Below, piece by piece: positions 1 through 8,280 of a stretch of DNA of 64,000 bases (positions are counted from its first letter, which is position 1; each line of letters opens with the position of its first letter). Both the position numbers and the translations under genes were made by a program. The stretch is taken from the NCBI GenBank assembly GCA_030447785.1, contig JAUJOF010000002.1, forward strand, positions 115,383 to 179,382. The letters are read 5' to 3'. Below the pieces are notes generated by a model. That model had not been told where the DNA came from. It ran no database searches and saw only the letters and a program-made list of their open reading frames with translations. The DNA is from Solirubrobacteraceae bacterium (GTDB taxonomy: Bacteria; Actinomycetota; Thermoleophilia; Solirubrobacterales; Solirubrobacteraceae).

Positions 1-216
1 CTACGGGTCGATGCGCGGGAAGTCCCCGGCCACCCGCGGGCGACGACGATCGCGCGTCTCGCGCTGCTCGGCCTCGCCTGCCGTCGCGGGCCCCTTGCGC
101 CGCTCGCCCTCGCGGCGATCGACGATGACCTCGACGTCGGGGTCGTCGGCGTAGTGGGCGGCCAGCTTGTCGTAGAGCTCGTCGGCGAGCTCCCTCGGCA
201 CGACGCAATAGATCAT
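1..216 (-). CDS. Hypothetical small protein
   Basis: Not recognised. The ATG at 216 gives 71 residues beginning MIYCVVPREL; an in-frame TTG at 270 would add 18 unconserved-looking residues and is less likely. The first half reads like a small alpha/beta unit: a hydrophobic strand, a helix around residues 8-20 (ELADELYDKLAAHY), then a strand VEVIVDRR. The second half is highly charged (ERRKG, RETRDRRRPR) and probably disordered. No signal peptide or membrane segment is seen. The gene ends almost at the window edge, so its downstream context is unknown. Confidence 0.5.
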   Translation of the reverse strand: MIYCVVPRELADELYDKLAAHYADDPDVEVIVDRREGERRKGPATAGEAEQRETRDRRRPRVAGDFPRIDP

Positions 217-326
217 CGGGCGCTCCCAGGAACCACGCAGAGGATCATCGGCGCGCGATGCTAGCCGCAAGGAGCACCGAAGGCCTGGCTTCCCCGGGTC
301 GTGACCGCGACATCACCTCTCGGCGC

Positions 327-1235
327 TCACGCCAGCACCAGCGCGCCGTGGTCGTCCGCGGCGGCGTTGGGGGTCTGGTCCTCGGGCGGCAGCTCCTCGA
401 GCTCGGCGCCCTGCTCGACCACGCGCACGCCGGCGGCCTCATCGGCCAGATCGATCTCGTAGCGGTACCAGCACAGGTCCCAGGCGACCACGATGGTGAC
501 GATCGCGCCCTCGCTCAGCGAGGGCCGCGCGGTGACCAGCGGGGCACCCAGGGAGCGCGCCACGCCGCCGACCGTGCGGGGGTGAGGGCTCGCGTTGAAC
601 AGTTCGAGCGCACGCGCGACCTTGAGGCTCGCGTTGGTCGGCACGGCGTGCACGTCGCGCCGGGCGGGCGACGCCTCCTCGGCGGGCGGCTCGGGCTGCT
701 CGCGCGGCGGTTCCTCGACGGGCCGGGCCGGCGCGGGGGGAGCCTGGGCGCCGTTGCTCTGCCAGTCCTCGGGCGCGGAAGGCGGGGGCGGCGCCTGGGG
801 CGCGGCCGGGGCGGCGCCCGGGTCGTGCCAGGCCTGCGCGGGCTCGGGCCAGGTGGCGGGCGGCGCGGGCACGGCGGCCGGCGGGGGCGGCTCGGCATGC
901 CATACGGGCTCCTCGGCCCAGACGGGCTGTTCCTCGGCCGGCTCGGCCAAGCGCCGCGAACGGCGCGAGCGCTCGGCCTCCTCGGAGGCCGGGGAGCGGC
1001 GCAGGCGTCCCAGCAGGGAGCGCCGCCCGGCGGCCCCCGCGCGGCGCACGGCCATGTCGTCGGCGCCCTCGCGGATCCAGCCCTCGTTGGTGGCCCGCGC
1101 GGTGCACAGCTCGCAGACCAGGCGCCGTACACCGCCCGTGATGAAGGGATCGGCCCGCTCCCCGCGCAGCAGCGTCCGCCCGCACACGTCGCACGACAGG
1201 ACGGCGTGGCTGGTGGTGATCGCCTTGCGGGTCAT
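327..1235 (-). CDS. Zinc-ribbon protein with Ala/Pro-rich linker, function unknown
   Basis: A 302-residue protein in three parts. Residues 10-50 carry two CxxC pairs (C15/C18 and C41/C44), the usual layout of a small treble-clef or zinc ribbon. Residues about 70-205 are low-complexity Ala/Pro/Glu/Arg sequence rich in tryptophan-containing repeats (WAEEP, WPEPA, WHDPG). Residues about 205-302 form a compact, non-repetitive domain containing RTVGGVARSLGAP and a strand-rich VTIVVAWDLCWYRYEID. The ATG at 1235 sits directly before the cysteines. It is transcribed away from the EF-G-like gene's end with 70 bases between. The family is not recognised; zinc binding is inferred from the cysteines only. 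Confidence 0.6.
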   Translation of the reverse strand: MTRKAITTSHAVLSCDVCGRTLLRGERADPFITGGVRRLVCELCTARATNEGWIREGADDMAVRRAGAAGRRSLLGRLRRSPASEEAERSRRSRRLAEPAEEQPVWAEEPVWHAEPPPPAAVPAPPATWPEPAQAWHDPGAAPAAPQAPPPPSAPEDWQSNGAQAPPAPARPVEEPPREQPEPPAEEASPARRDVHAVPTNASLKVARALELFNASPHPRTVGGVARSLGAPLVTARPSLSEGAIVTIVVAWDLCWYRYEIDLADEAAGVRVVEQGAELEELPPEDQTPNAAADDHGALVLA

Positions 1236-1305
1236 CGGCGGACGAGGGTAGCGCGGGACGGGCGACCCGACGCGACGCGCAAGCCCCCGCCCGTGCAGCG
1301 CTGCC

Positions 1306-3390
1306 CTACGCCGCCGCGGATGGGTGGGTCAGCTTCTCGCGCTCGGCCTCCACGACCCGTGCCGCCAGCTGGGCGGGCACCTCCTCGTAGCGCGCGAACT
1401 CCATCGTGTACTCCCCCTGGCCACCGGTCAGCGAGCGCAGATCGGGAGCGTAGGTGAGCATCTCGGCCATCGGCACCTCGGCGCGCACCTCGGTCATGGC
1501 GCCGAAGGGCTCCATGCCCTGGGGGCGCCCGCGCCGCCCGTTGAGGTCGCCGATCACGTCGCCCACGCTGTCCTCGGGCACCGAGAGGGTGACGAGCATG
1601 ATGGGCTCCAGCAGCACGGCTGCGGCGTCGGCCAGCGCCTGCTTCATGGCGATCGAGCCGGCCATCCTGAAGGCCATCTCCGAGGAGTCGACTGTGTGGT
1701 AGCTGCCGTCCACCACGCGCACGCGCACGCCCTTGACCGGCGCGCCGGCCACCGGACCGGCCTCCATGGCCTCCCGGACGCCCTTCTCGACGGCGGGGAT
1801 GAACCCCCCGGGGATCACCCCGCCCTTGATCTGGTCGACGAACTCGAAGTCGGCGTCCTGCAGGGGCTCGATCTCGATGTGGCAGTCCCCGAACTGGCCG
1901 CGCCCGCCGGTCTGCTTCTTGTGGCGTCCGTGGGCCCTGGCGGGACGGCGGATCGTCTCCTGGTAGGGGATCCGGGGTGGCTTGAGGCGCACCTCGCAGC
2001 CGAAGCGCTCGCGCAGGCGGTCCACGATCACCTCGACGTGCATCTGCGACAGACCGGCCATGATCTCCTCGCCGGTCTGCGGATCGCGGTGCAGGTCGAT
2101 GGTCGGGTCCTCCTCCTGCAGGCGCCGCAGCGCGGTGAACACCTTGTCCTCATCGCCCACCGGCTCCATGGCGAAGGCCATCACGGGCGCGGGCAGCTCG
2201 ACGCGGGGCATCTGCACGCCGGCACCGCCGCCGGAGGCGGTGGTGGGATCGCGCTCCGCGAGCCAGTCCCCCGCGCGGGTCTCCTTGAGCTTGGCCACCG
2301 CGCCGATGTCGCCGGGGCCGAAGGCCGCGACCTGCTCGGTCTCCTTGCCCGTGAAGCTCACGAGCTGGCCGATGCGCTCCTTGGCATGAGTGCGGGTGTT
2401 CATCACCGTCGTATCGGCGTCCATGACGCCCTGGAAGACGCGGAAGAGGTTGACGCGGCCGGTGTAGGGGTCGGCCTTGGTCTTGAAGACGTAGGCGTAC
2501 AGCGGGGCGCCGTCGTCGGCGTGCAGGGTGACGTCGCCGGCGTGCAGCCCACCGTGCTTGACCGGCGAGGGGAGATCCTCGACGATCGCGTCCAGCAGCC
2601 GGTTGACCGCGAGCTCGCGGGTGGCCACGCCGCAGGTGACCGGGAAGATGTCGCCGTGGTTGGTTCCGTCCTTGAGGGCGGTCACGATCTCCTCGTGGGA
2701 GATCTCCTCCCCCTCCAGGTAGCGCTCCATCAGGCTGTCGGAGACCTCGCAGACCTCGTCCATCAGCTGCTCGCGGTAGCGCTGGGCATCGCCGGCCAGC
2801 TCGTCGGGGACCGGGATCTCGGTGCAGGCGCCGTCGGCGTACTCGTAGGCGCACATGTCCACCAGGTCGATGACCCCGCTCACCTCGTGCTCGGCGCCGA
2901 TGGGGATCTCCGTGGCCACGACGTGGGGCCCGAAGGCCTCCTTGAGGGAGTCCAGCGCGCGGAAGAAGTCGGCCCGCTCGCGGTCGAGCATGTTGACGAA
3001 GACCAGCCGCGCGAGATCGAGCTCCTCGGCCCGCCGCCACAGGCGCTGGGTGTTGACCTCCACGCCCATCACGCCGTTGACCACAACGACGGCCGACTCG
3101 CAGACGCGCAGGGCGCTCAGAGCGTCGGCCACGAAGCTCGGATCGCCCGGCGTGTCCAGCAGGTTGATCCGCCGCTCCTGCCAGTCGAAGGAGTTGAGCG
3201 CCGCGGAGATCGACATGCCACGCGCCTGCTCGTCGGGGTCGACGTCCGACAGCGACGTCCCGTCGGCCACCGACCCCAGGCGGTTCGTCGCCCCGGCCTG
3301 GTGCAGCAGGGCTTCGAACAGCGAGGTCTTGCCACCTCCGCGATGGCCGACGAGCGCGACGTTGCGGATGCGGTCCGCGCGCCTGTGCAT
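1306..3390 (-). CDS. Elongation factor G-like translational GTPase
   Basis: A 694-residue protein colinear with EF-G over its whole length: GTP-binding domain, EF-Tu domain 2-like barrel, then domains III-V. The P-loop is GHRGGGKT and the G3 motif DTPG is intact. The switch I motif reads RGMSI instead of the RGITI of true EF-G, and the G4 motif reads NMLD rather than NKxD. These deviations mark the 'EF-G-like/EF-G2' subfamily rather than the housekeeping fusA, which normally lies beside tuf and rpsG/rpsL; none of those is here. ATG at 3390 is preferred over a TTG two codons upstream because a GGAGAG ribosome-binding sequence lies at a suitable distance. Its role in translation is unsettled in the family. 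Confidence 0.85.
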   Translation of the reverse strand: MHRRADRIRNVALVGHRGGGKTSLFEALLHQAGATNRLGSVADGTSLSDVDPDEQARGMSISAALNSFDWQERRINLLDTPGDPSFVADALSALRVCESAVVVVNGVMGVEVNTQRLWRRAEELDLARLVFVNMLDRERADFFRALDSLKEAFGPHVVATEIPIGAEHEVSGVIDLVDMCAYEYADGACTEIPVPDELAGDAQRYREQLMDEVCEVSDSLMERYLEGEEISHEEIVTALKDGTNHGDIFPVTCGVATRELAVNRLLDAIVEDLPSPVKHGGLHAGDVTLHADDGAPLYAYVFKTKADPYTGRVNLFRVFQGVMDADTTVMNTRTHAKERIGQLVSFTGKETEQVAAFGPGDIGAVAKLKETRAGDWLAERDPTTASGGGAGVQMPRVELPAPVMAFAMEPVGDEDKVFTALRRLQEEDPTIDLHRDPQTGEEIMAGLSQMHVEVIVDRLRERFGCEVRLKPPRIPYQETIRRPARAHGRHKKQTGGRGQFGDCHIEIEPLQDADFEFVDQIKGGVIPGGFIPAVEKGVREAMEAGPVAGAPVKGVRVRVVDGSYHTVDSSEMAFRMAGSIAMKQALADAAAVLLEPIMLVTLSVPEDSVGDVIGDLNGRRGRPQGMEPFGAMTEVRAEVPMAEMLTYAPDLRSLTGGQGEYTMEFARYEEVPAQLAARVVEAEREKLTHPSAAA

Positions 3391-3450
3391 GCTCAAGCTC
3401 TCCTCTTGGGATGACGGTGAGCCCGACCCTGACGGACCGTCGCCCCACCG

Positions 3451-3597
3451 TCAAGGGAGTGGGTGCGCGCGCTCAGGCGAGTGCGACAGGGCGTGGTCGG
3501 CGGCCAGGGGCACGACGGGATAGTCCTCGAGCAGCTCACAGCCGTCGAGGTACAGCGGCACGGGCGGTCCCGGGATGTTCGAGACCACGAAGTTGAC
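3451..3597 (-). pseudogene. Relic of wax ester synthase/diacylglycerol acyltransferase (C-terminal piece)
   Basis: The gap between the sigma factor gene and the EF-G-like gene translates on the minus strand, from a GTC at 3597 to a TGA at 3451-3453, into about 48 residues that include NFVVSNIPGPPVPLYLDG and then DYPVVPLAADHAL. This is the well-known C-terminal signature of the WS/DGAT (wax ester synthase / acyl-CoA:diacylglycerol acyltransferase) family, where a serine-asparagine-(V/I)-P-G-P motif precedes a PLY strand. No start codon or N-terminal condensation-like domain with HHxxxDG is present, so this is a decayed remnant rather than a gene. Confidence 0.55.
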
Positions 3598-3627
3598 CCC
3601 GCTTACAGGCGTATCTCGGTGACGGCC

Positions 3628-4407
3628 TCAGTCGCGCTGGGACGACAGGCGGGAGCGCAGGCGCAGCACCGCCTTGGTGTGCAGCTGCGAGACGCGCGAC
3701 TCGGTGACCCCGAGGACCTCGCCGATCTCGCGCAGGGTGAGGTTCTCGTAGTAGTAGAGGGCGATCACGAGCTTCTCGCGCTCGGGCAGGCGCGCGATGG
3801 CGTCGGCGACCATGTCCTTGAGCTCGGTCTCGTCCATGGCCCGCGAGGGGTCGGGCGCGTCGGCGTCCCCCAGCGTGTCCAGCAGCGAGACCTGGTCGCC
3901 GCTGGAGTCCGACACCGTCCACAGCTCGTCCAGCGCGGAGACCGTCGAGTTGGAGATTTGCAGCAGCGACGCATGGAAGTCCTCCACGTCGACGTGGAGC
4001 TCGGCGGCCATCTCCTCGTCGGTCGGCGCACGATGCAGGCGGCTCTCCAGCTTGGCGTTGGCGCGCTCGATGTCGCGCGCACGGGCGCGTACCGAGCGCG
4101 GGACCCAGTCCAGGGAACGCAATTCGTCGATGATCGCACCCTTGATGCGGGTGATCGCGTAGGTCTCGAACTTGATCTCGCGCTCCAGCTCGAAGCGCTC
4201 GACGGCGTTCATCAACCCGATCAGCCCGTAGGAGATGAGGTCGGCCTCCTCCACGTGGGCGGGCAGGCCCGAGGCCATGCGTCCGGAGACGTATTTGACC
4301 AGAGGCGAGTAGGCGACCACGAGCTGCTCGCGCGCGCGCTCGTCACCCAGTCGCTTGTAGCGCCGCCAGAGCTCCTTGAGCTCGATCGCTTTGACGTTGG
4401 TCTTCAA
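3628..4407 (-). CDS. whiG: RNA polymerase sigma factor, FliA/WhiG family
   Basis: A 259-residue group 3 sigma-70 factor. Region 2 (about residues 20-95) includes LVKYVSGRM, the core-binding DLISYGLIGLMNAVERFE and the -10 recognition segment KFETYAITRIKGAIIDELR typical of FliA/WhiG. Region 3 follows, with DEEMAAELHVDVEDF. Region 4 (about 205-255) has the helix-turn-helix LTLREIGEVLGVTESRVSQLHTKA. The frame opens with a TTG at 4407, preceded by AAAGG. No flagellar or sporulation genes lie nearby, so whether it serves motility, development or another regulon cannot be told from context. The gene follows xerD on the same strand; the WS/DGAT relic lies downstream. Confidence 0.88.
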   Translation of the reverse strand: MKTNVKAIELKELWRRYKRLGDERAREQLVVAYSPLVKYVSGRMASGLPAHVEEADLISYGLIGLMNAVERFELEREIKFETYAITRIKGAIIDELRSLDWVPRSVRARARDIERANAKLESRLHRAPTDEEMAAELHVDVEDFHASLLQISNSTVSALDELWTVSDSSGDQVSLLDTLGDADAPDPSRAMDETELKDMVADAIARLPEREKLVIALYYYENLTLREIGEVLGVTESRVSQLHTKAVLRLRSRLSSQRD

Positions 4408-4435
4408 CGCGTTGCCTTTGGCCCGACGCTCGCCC

Positions 4436-5347
4436 TCATGCCCGTGGATGGCTCCGTGTGTAGGCGGTGCGAAGGCGCGCCGACTCTACCCGAGTGTAGA
4501 TCTGCGTCGTGGAGATGCCCGCGTGGCCCAGCAGCTCCTGGATCGCGCGCAGGTCAGCACCCCCGTCCAGCAGGTGGGTGGCGAAGGAGTGGCGCAGGGC
4601 GTGCGGCGAGACGCCCCCCTGCACGGCGGCGTGGCGCGCCCAGGTGCGCAGGCGCCGGCGCACGTCGGAGGTCGAAAGGCGCCGGCCCGACTTGGACAGG
4701 AACAGCGCGGGGTCCTCGGCGGACAGCGCCGGGCGCCCCCGGGTCAGCCACCGCCCCAGCGCACGCAGCGCGTGCTCGCCCACGGGCACCACGCGCGTGC
4801 GCTTTCCCTTGCCCTCCACGCGCAGCTCCTCGGCGTCGGTGTCCAGCGAGCCCAGGTCGAGGTTGACCAGCTCCTCGACGCGCAGACCGCAGGCGTAGGC
4901 CATCTCGAAGAGGGCGCGGTCACGCAGCTCCAGCGGCGTGGACGTGGGGATGCGGTCCAGCAGCGCGGCGACCTCGTCGGCGTTGAGCACGCGCGGCAAC
5001 TTGGCCGCCCGGCGAGGGGCGGCCACGAGCTCGGCGGGGTTGGCGGGCACCTCGCCATGGTCGCGCAGCACGCGGTACAGCGCCCGCAGGGAGGCCAGCT
5101 TGCGCGCCACCGTGGTGGCCTCCAGGCGTCGCTCGCTCAGGGCGGCGGCGTAGCGGCGCAGCGCCCGGGCGTCCACCGCCTCGACGGTCAATCCCCGTCC
5201 CTGGGCCCACCCGGCGAACTGGCCGGCGTCGGTGCCGTAGGCGCGGCGCGTGCGTTCGGCGGCACCGCGGCGGCGCAGGTCGCCGTCCAGCAGGGCCAGG
5301 GCCGCCTCCCAGGACGCCACGAGAGCTCGGGGGGATCCGGCTCCCAC
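4436..5347 (-). CDS. xerD: Tyrosine recombinase XerC/XerD family
   Basis: Site-specific tyrosine recombinase, probably the chromosome-dimer resolvase acting at dif. An N-terminal SAM-like core-binding domain (ERTRRAYGTDAGQF) precedes the catalytic domain. From the GTG at 5347 (303 residues) the catalytic set is complete: R156 (CGLRVEEL), a beta-hairpin lysine (EGKGKRTRVVP), H249 and R252 (HALRHSF), H275 (LGHAG) and the nucleophile Y284 (QIYTRV). The frame stays open to 5446, but that part is antisense to the divergent gene at 5403, so the GTG at 5347 is preferred; it leaves 55 bases between the two starts. Beginning 28 bases upstream of the sigma factor gene, it may be co-transcribed with it. 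Confidence 0.88.
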   Translation of the reverse strand: MGAGSPRALVASWEAALALLDGDLRRRGAAERTRRAYGTDAGQFAGWAQGRGLTVEAVDARALRRYAAALSERRLEATTVARKLASLRALYRVLRDHGEVPANPAELVAAPRRAAKLPRVLNADEVAALLDRIPTSTPLELRDRALFEMAYACGLRVEELVNLDLGSLDTDAEELRVEGKGKRTRVVPVGEHALRALGRWLTRGRPALSAEDPALFLSKSGRRLSTSDVRRRLRTWARHAAVQGGVSPHALRHSFATHLLDGGADLRAIQELLGHAGISTTQIYTRVESARLRTAYTRSHPRA

Positions 5348-5402
5348 GGGTCGCTTTGCTCGCCCGCCTTCCGGGGCGTGCCTCGCGTTTAGGCTGTCGG
5401 GC

Positions 5403-5702
5403 GTGGCGGTCTTCTTCATCGACACGTCGAGCGGCGAGGTGGCCACTCGACGTCAGCTCATCGAGGCCGGCATTGCCGACACGGTGAAGCCGCCGCCCCG
5501 TCCGTGGCTGCGCATCCAGGGCACCAACGACGCGACCACCATGTGGTACGCGGTCCTGCGGCGGCGCGAGCGAGGCGTGTTCATCGGCTCGCTGGTGATT
5601 CGCCACTCGGACCACCATGCCCTGCTCCTGGCGCGCGGGTGGGAAGAGGTCTCCATCGAGCGCATCGGCGCCGATCTGCCGCCGGGGGCGCCCCTCTCCT
5701 AG
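5403..5702 (+). CDS. Hypothetical protein
   Basis: Not recognised. The GTG at 5403 gives 99 residues starting VAVFFIDTSSGEVATRRQL. The sequence looks like a compact cytosolic domain with strands (WYAVLRRRERGVFIGSLVI) and a histidine/aspartate patch (RHSDHHALLLARGWEEV). The frame is open further upstream, but that part is antisense to the xerD N-terminus. The TAG stop at 5700-5702 is immediately followed by a copy of the dispersed intergenic repeat. Confidence 0.5.
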   Translation: MAVFFIDTSSGEVATRRQLIEAGIADTVKPPPRPWLRIQGTNDATTMWYAVLRRRERGVFIGSLVIRHSDHHALLLARGWEEVSIERIGADLPPGAPLS

Positions 5703-5798
5703 GGGTGCCGGAGGCGGCCATGTGGGGCGTAGCGAAGCGAGCCGTGGGAGGCGGGCCCCCAGGTCGCGATACCGACATCGGCTCCTAGTGAGGGACCA
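5703..5798. repeat. Dispersed intergenic repeat, copy 1
   Basis: Fills the gap between two converging genes, starting right after one stop codon and ending just before the other. In minus-strand orientation it carries the family core, a hairpin whose arms GTCGC and GCGAC enclose a 4-base loop (here 5763-5776, with one arm mismatch), followed by the CTGGGGGCCCGCCTCC block and an ATGTGGCCGCCTCCGG-type block. Confidence 0.75.
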
Positions 5799-6914
5799 CT
5801 AGCTGATGTAGACGGTCGCACCGACGGGCACGCGTTCGTAGAGGGCCTCGACGTCCTCGACGAGCATGCGGATGCAGCCGCGCGAGGCGTTGGTGCCGAT
5901 GGAGCCGCGCTCGGCGGTGCCGTGGATGCCCACGCCGTTGTAGATGCCCAGCCAGCGGGCCTTGAGGGGGTTGTTGGGGGCCCCACTCGGGATGACCTGG
6001 CCGGCCAGTGAGCCGGCCCAGTCGCTGTTGGGCACGTTCCACGCCGGATCGACCGCCTTGTTCTGGATCTCGTAGGTGCCCGCCGGCGTGTCGTTGCCCG
6101 CCTTGCCCAGCGCGATGGGGTAGGTCTCGGCCTCCTCGAGGTCCTTGAACAGGCGGATGCGGAAGCTCGCACGGTCGACGATGACGATCGTGGAGTACCG
6201 CTCGGCCACCTCGTCGGTGGTCACCTCGGGCTTGACCCTGGAGAACGTGGCGGCGACGGAGCGCTCGGCCTCGGGGTCGCCCACGGCGGCGATCACGTCC
6301 TTGCGCAGCCTCTCGGTGTCGGTGCGCACGCCCCTACGACCCTCGCGCACGGAGACGTCGGTGGCGGTGATGTCGACCCCGGCGTCGCGCGGCTTGGTGT
6401 CCGACTCCTCGGCCACCTCATCGACGAGGTCGTCGACGGCCTCCTCGGAGAAGCGCACGCGCGGCTCGACGACCTCGTGGAGCTCGGAGCCCGACACCGT
6501 GCGCCACACCCGCTCGGGCAGGGACTGGCTTCGACCCACGTCCAGGGCGGCGGCGGCCATCCCGTCCACGTCGGCGCGCAGGTCGGCCTCCTCGGGCGTC
6601 AGCTCGTAGGTCTCGCCTCGCGCGCGGACCTCGACGGGCTCGTCCAGCGGTTCGACCAGGGTGGCCTGCAGCGTGTCGCGGGCCTCGGCGACGGTCATGC
6701 CGCCGACGTCGACCGTCCCCACCCGGATGCCGTCGGCGATCACGTCGCGGTGGGTCTCGTCCACCGCGTACACCGCCACGCCGCCGCCGGCCAGCAGCAG
6801 CAGGGCCATGGCCGCGAGCACGAGCGCGGTGGCGCGCGCGGAGTTCTTCTTGCGTGACGCTCGTTGCGTCGTAGATGTCTTTGGGGGCGGCATCGAGGTC
6901 GACCGTCGCGGCAT
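5799..6914 (-). CDS. L,D-transpeptidase (YkuD domain) with N-terminal membrane anchor
   Basis: A 371-residue cell-wall enzyme that would form 3-3 peptidoglycan cross-links or attach proteins to the wall outside the membrane. A positively charged cytoplasmic start is followed by one membrane segment at about 28-50 (ATALVLAAMALLLLAGGG). Residues about 60-235 match the paired putative peptidoglycan-binding modules often found before YkuD (TVAEARDTLQATL, DVSVREGRRGVR). The C-terminal YkuD domain carries the catalytic signature with H331 (HGT) and C347 (SRGCIRM). Start ATG at 6914. A dispersed repeat copy separates its end from the convergent gene. Confidence 0.9.
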   Translation of the reverse strand: MPRRSTSMPPPKTSTTQRASRKKNSARATALVLAAMALLLLAGGGVAVYAVDETHRDVIADGIRVGTVDVGGMTVAEARDTLQATLVEPLDEPVEVRARGETYELTPEEADLRADVDGMAAAALDVGRSQSLPERVWRTVSGSELHEVVEPRVRFSEEAVDDLVDEVAEESDTKPRDAGVDITATDVSVREGRRGVRTDTERLRKDVIAAVGDPEAERSVAATFSRVKPEVTTDEVAERYSTIVIVDRASFRIRLFKDLEEAETYPIALGKAGNDTPAGTYEIQNKAVDPAWNVPNSDWAGSLAGQVIPSGAPNNPLKARWLGIYNGVGIHGTAERGSIGTNASRGCIRMLVEDVEALYERVPVGATVYIS

Positions 6915-6990
6915 GCTAGGAAACCCCTTCTCGAGTCATCAGCCCTGCAAGCCCTCGCCCGCACCCTCAGGTCACGGCGCGACAGTGATG

Positions 6991-8280
6991 CTAGCGCTGC
7001 CGCGCCAGGATCCGATCAATCGCGGCGACGATCGGCTCGCGCCCGGCGCGTTCGCGCTCGTGGACACGCAGATCCTCGAGGTCTCTGCGCTCCAGCGAGG
7101 GCAGGACGGCCACGACCTCCTCCGCCTCCAGGTCCTCGTAGCGCGCGCCGGTGACCGTCGCGCGCCCACCGTCGGCGTCGTCGTCCCCCGCCCCGGCCTC
7201 GCCCGGGGGGAGGTTGGTCGGCCGCCGGCCGCGGTGGCGCGTGGCGGGGCGCACGCTGGGGCTGTAGCGCAGGAACTCCTCGACCTCCCCTTCGTAGCGG
7301 TAGGCCTCGGTGGACCCGCGCAGGAGCGGGTGCAGGCGCTGGTGCTCGCGCAGCTTGAGCACCGTCTCGCGCGTGGTGTAGCGGTAGCGGTAGCCGCTGG
7401 CCTTGAGCTTGCGGTTGTCCAGCCCGCGTCCGAAGCGCATCAGGTTCTGCAACTCAGGCGACAGCTGCAGGCCGGCCCGGCGCAGCACGCCGGCGGCCAG
7501 GCCGGTGCCCCACGGCGGGAGGATCGGGGCCAGGCGCTTGCCCAGCAGGTCGGCGACCTCTGAGAGCGTCAGCACGCCGTCGGCCGCGCAGTTGAAGGTC
7601 CCGTCGAGATCGTTGCGCACGGCGTGCTCCAGGCAGCCGACGATGTCGTCGGCGTGCACGAACTGGCAGCGGGGGTCGAAGCCCAGGATCGCCGGCACCG
7701 CCGGGGCGCCGAACAGGCGCGTCAGCGAGGTGCGCAGGTCGGGGCCCAGGCCGTGGGTGAAGCGCAGGACGGTCACCGTCGTGTCGGGGTTGCGATCGGC
7801 GAACTCGCGCACGGCCCCCTCGGCCTCGACGATGTCGCGCTCCAGCGCGGTGCGCGGGGGGTGCGGGCGGTCCATGACCTCGGTGAAGAAGGCGGGGTCG
7901 TCCTGGTGGGCGCCGTAGAGGTGTGCACTGGACTTGAAGACCACCTTGCGCACCGGGGAGTCCGGACCGGTACACGCCGTGAGGATGTTCATGGTCCCCA
8001 GGACGTTGTTCTCGTGGGCCAGCCGCGGCGCGGTGACGATGGAGTCGACGACCATGCGCGTGTCGATCACCGTGTCGATCTCGGCGGCCTCCACCAGGCG
8101 ACGGATGAGCGAGTGCTGGTCGAGGACGCGCACGAACTCGGTGCGCTGCAGCTCGACCTTGGGCGGCGTCTTGTCGATGCCGATGATCGCCTCGAAGCGC
8201 GGGTCGGCCTCGAGCGCCTGGGCCAGCCGGCCGCCCCAGTAGGTCGACAGCCCGGTGATGATGACGCGCCGGGAGATCAC
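6991..8280 (-). CDS. NAD-dependent epimerase/dehydratase family protein
   Basis: A 429-residue extended short-chain dehydrogenase. The Rossmann nucleotide-binding loop is GLSTYWGGRLA at the very start, followed by an acidic strand end (IIGID). The region where the family normally has YxxxK reads SSAHLYGAHQDD, so the tyrosine is present but the lysine is not; a changed or lost redox chemistry is possible. The last 80 residues are a charged extension (HRGRRPTNLPPGEAG onward). The GTG at 8280 overlaps the TGA of the acyltransferase gene (GTGA), so the two are translationally coupled. Pairing with a lipid acyltransferase suggests a lipid or envelope role, which is inference. Confidence 0.75.
   Translation of the reverse strand: MISRRVIITGLSTYWGGRLAQALEADPRFEAIIGIDKTPPKVELQRTEFVRVLDQHSLIRRLVEAAEIDTVIDTRMVVDSIVTAPRLAHENNVLGTMNILTACTGPDSPVRKVVFKSSAHLYGAHQDDPAFFTEVMDRPHPPRTALERDIVEAEGAVREFADRNPDTTVTVLRFTHGLGPDLRTSLTRLFGAPAVPAILGFDPRCQFVHADDIVGCLEHAVRNDLDGTFNCAADGVLTLSEVADLLGKRLAPILPPWGTGLAAGVLRRAGLQLSPELQNLMRFGRGLDNRKLKASGYRYRYTTRETVLKLREHQRLHPLLRGSTEAYRYEGEVEEFLRYSPSVRPATRHRGRRPTNLPPGEAGAGDDDADGGRATVTGARYEDLEAEEVVAVLPSLERRDLEDLRVHERERAGREPIVAAIDRILARQR

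Noticed and set aside
1324-3414. A 696-codon plus-strand frame opposite the EF-G-like gene
   Set aside because: Mirror of the minus-strand gene with histidine/glycine-rich shadow composition.
4436-5446. XerD starting at the GTG at 5446
   Set aside because: The first 33 residues are exact antisense of the divergent gene's beginning; a later GTG at 5347 gives a normal-length recombinase.
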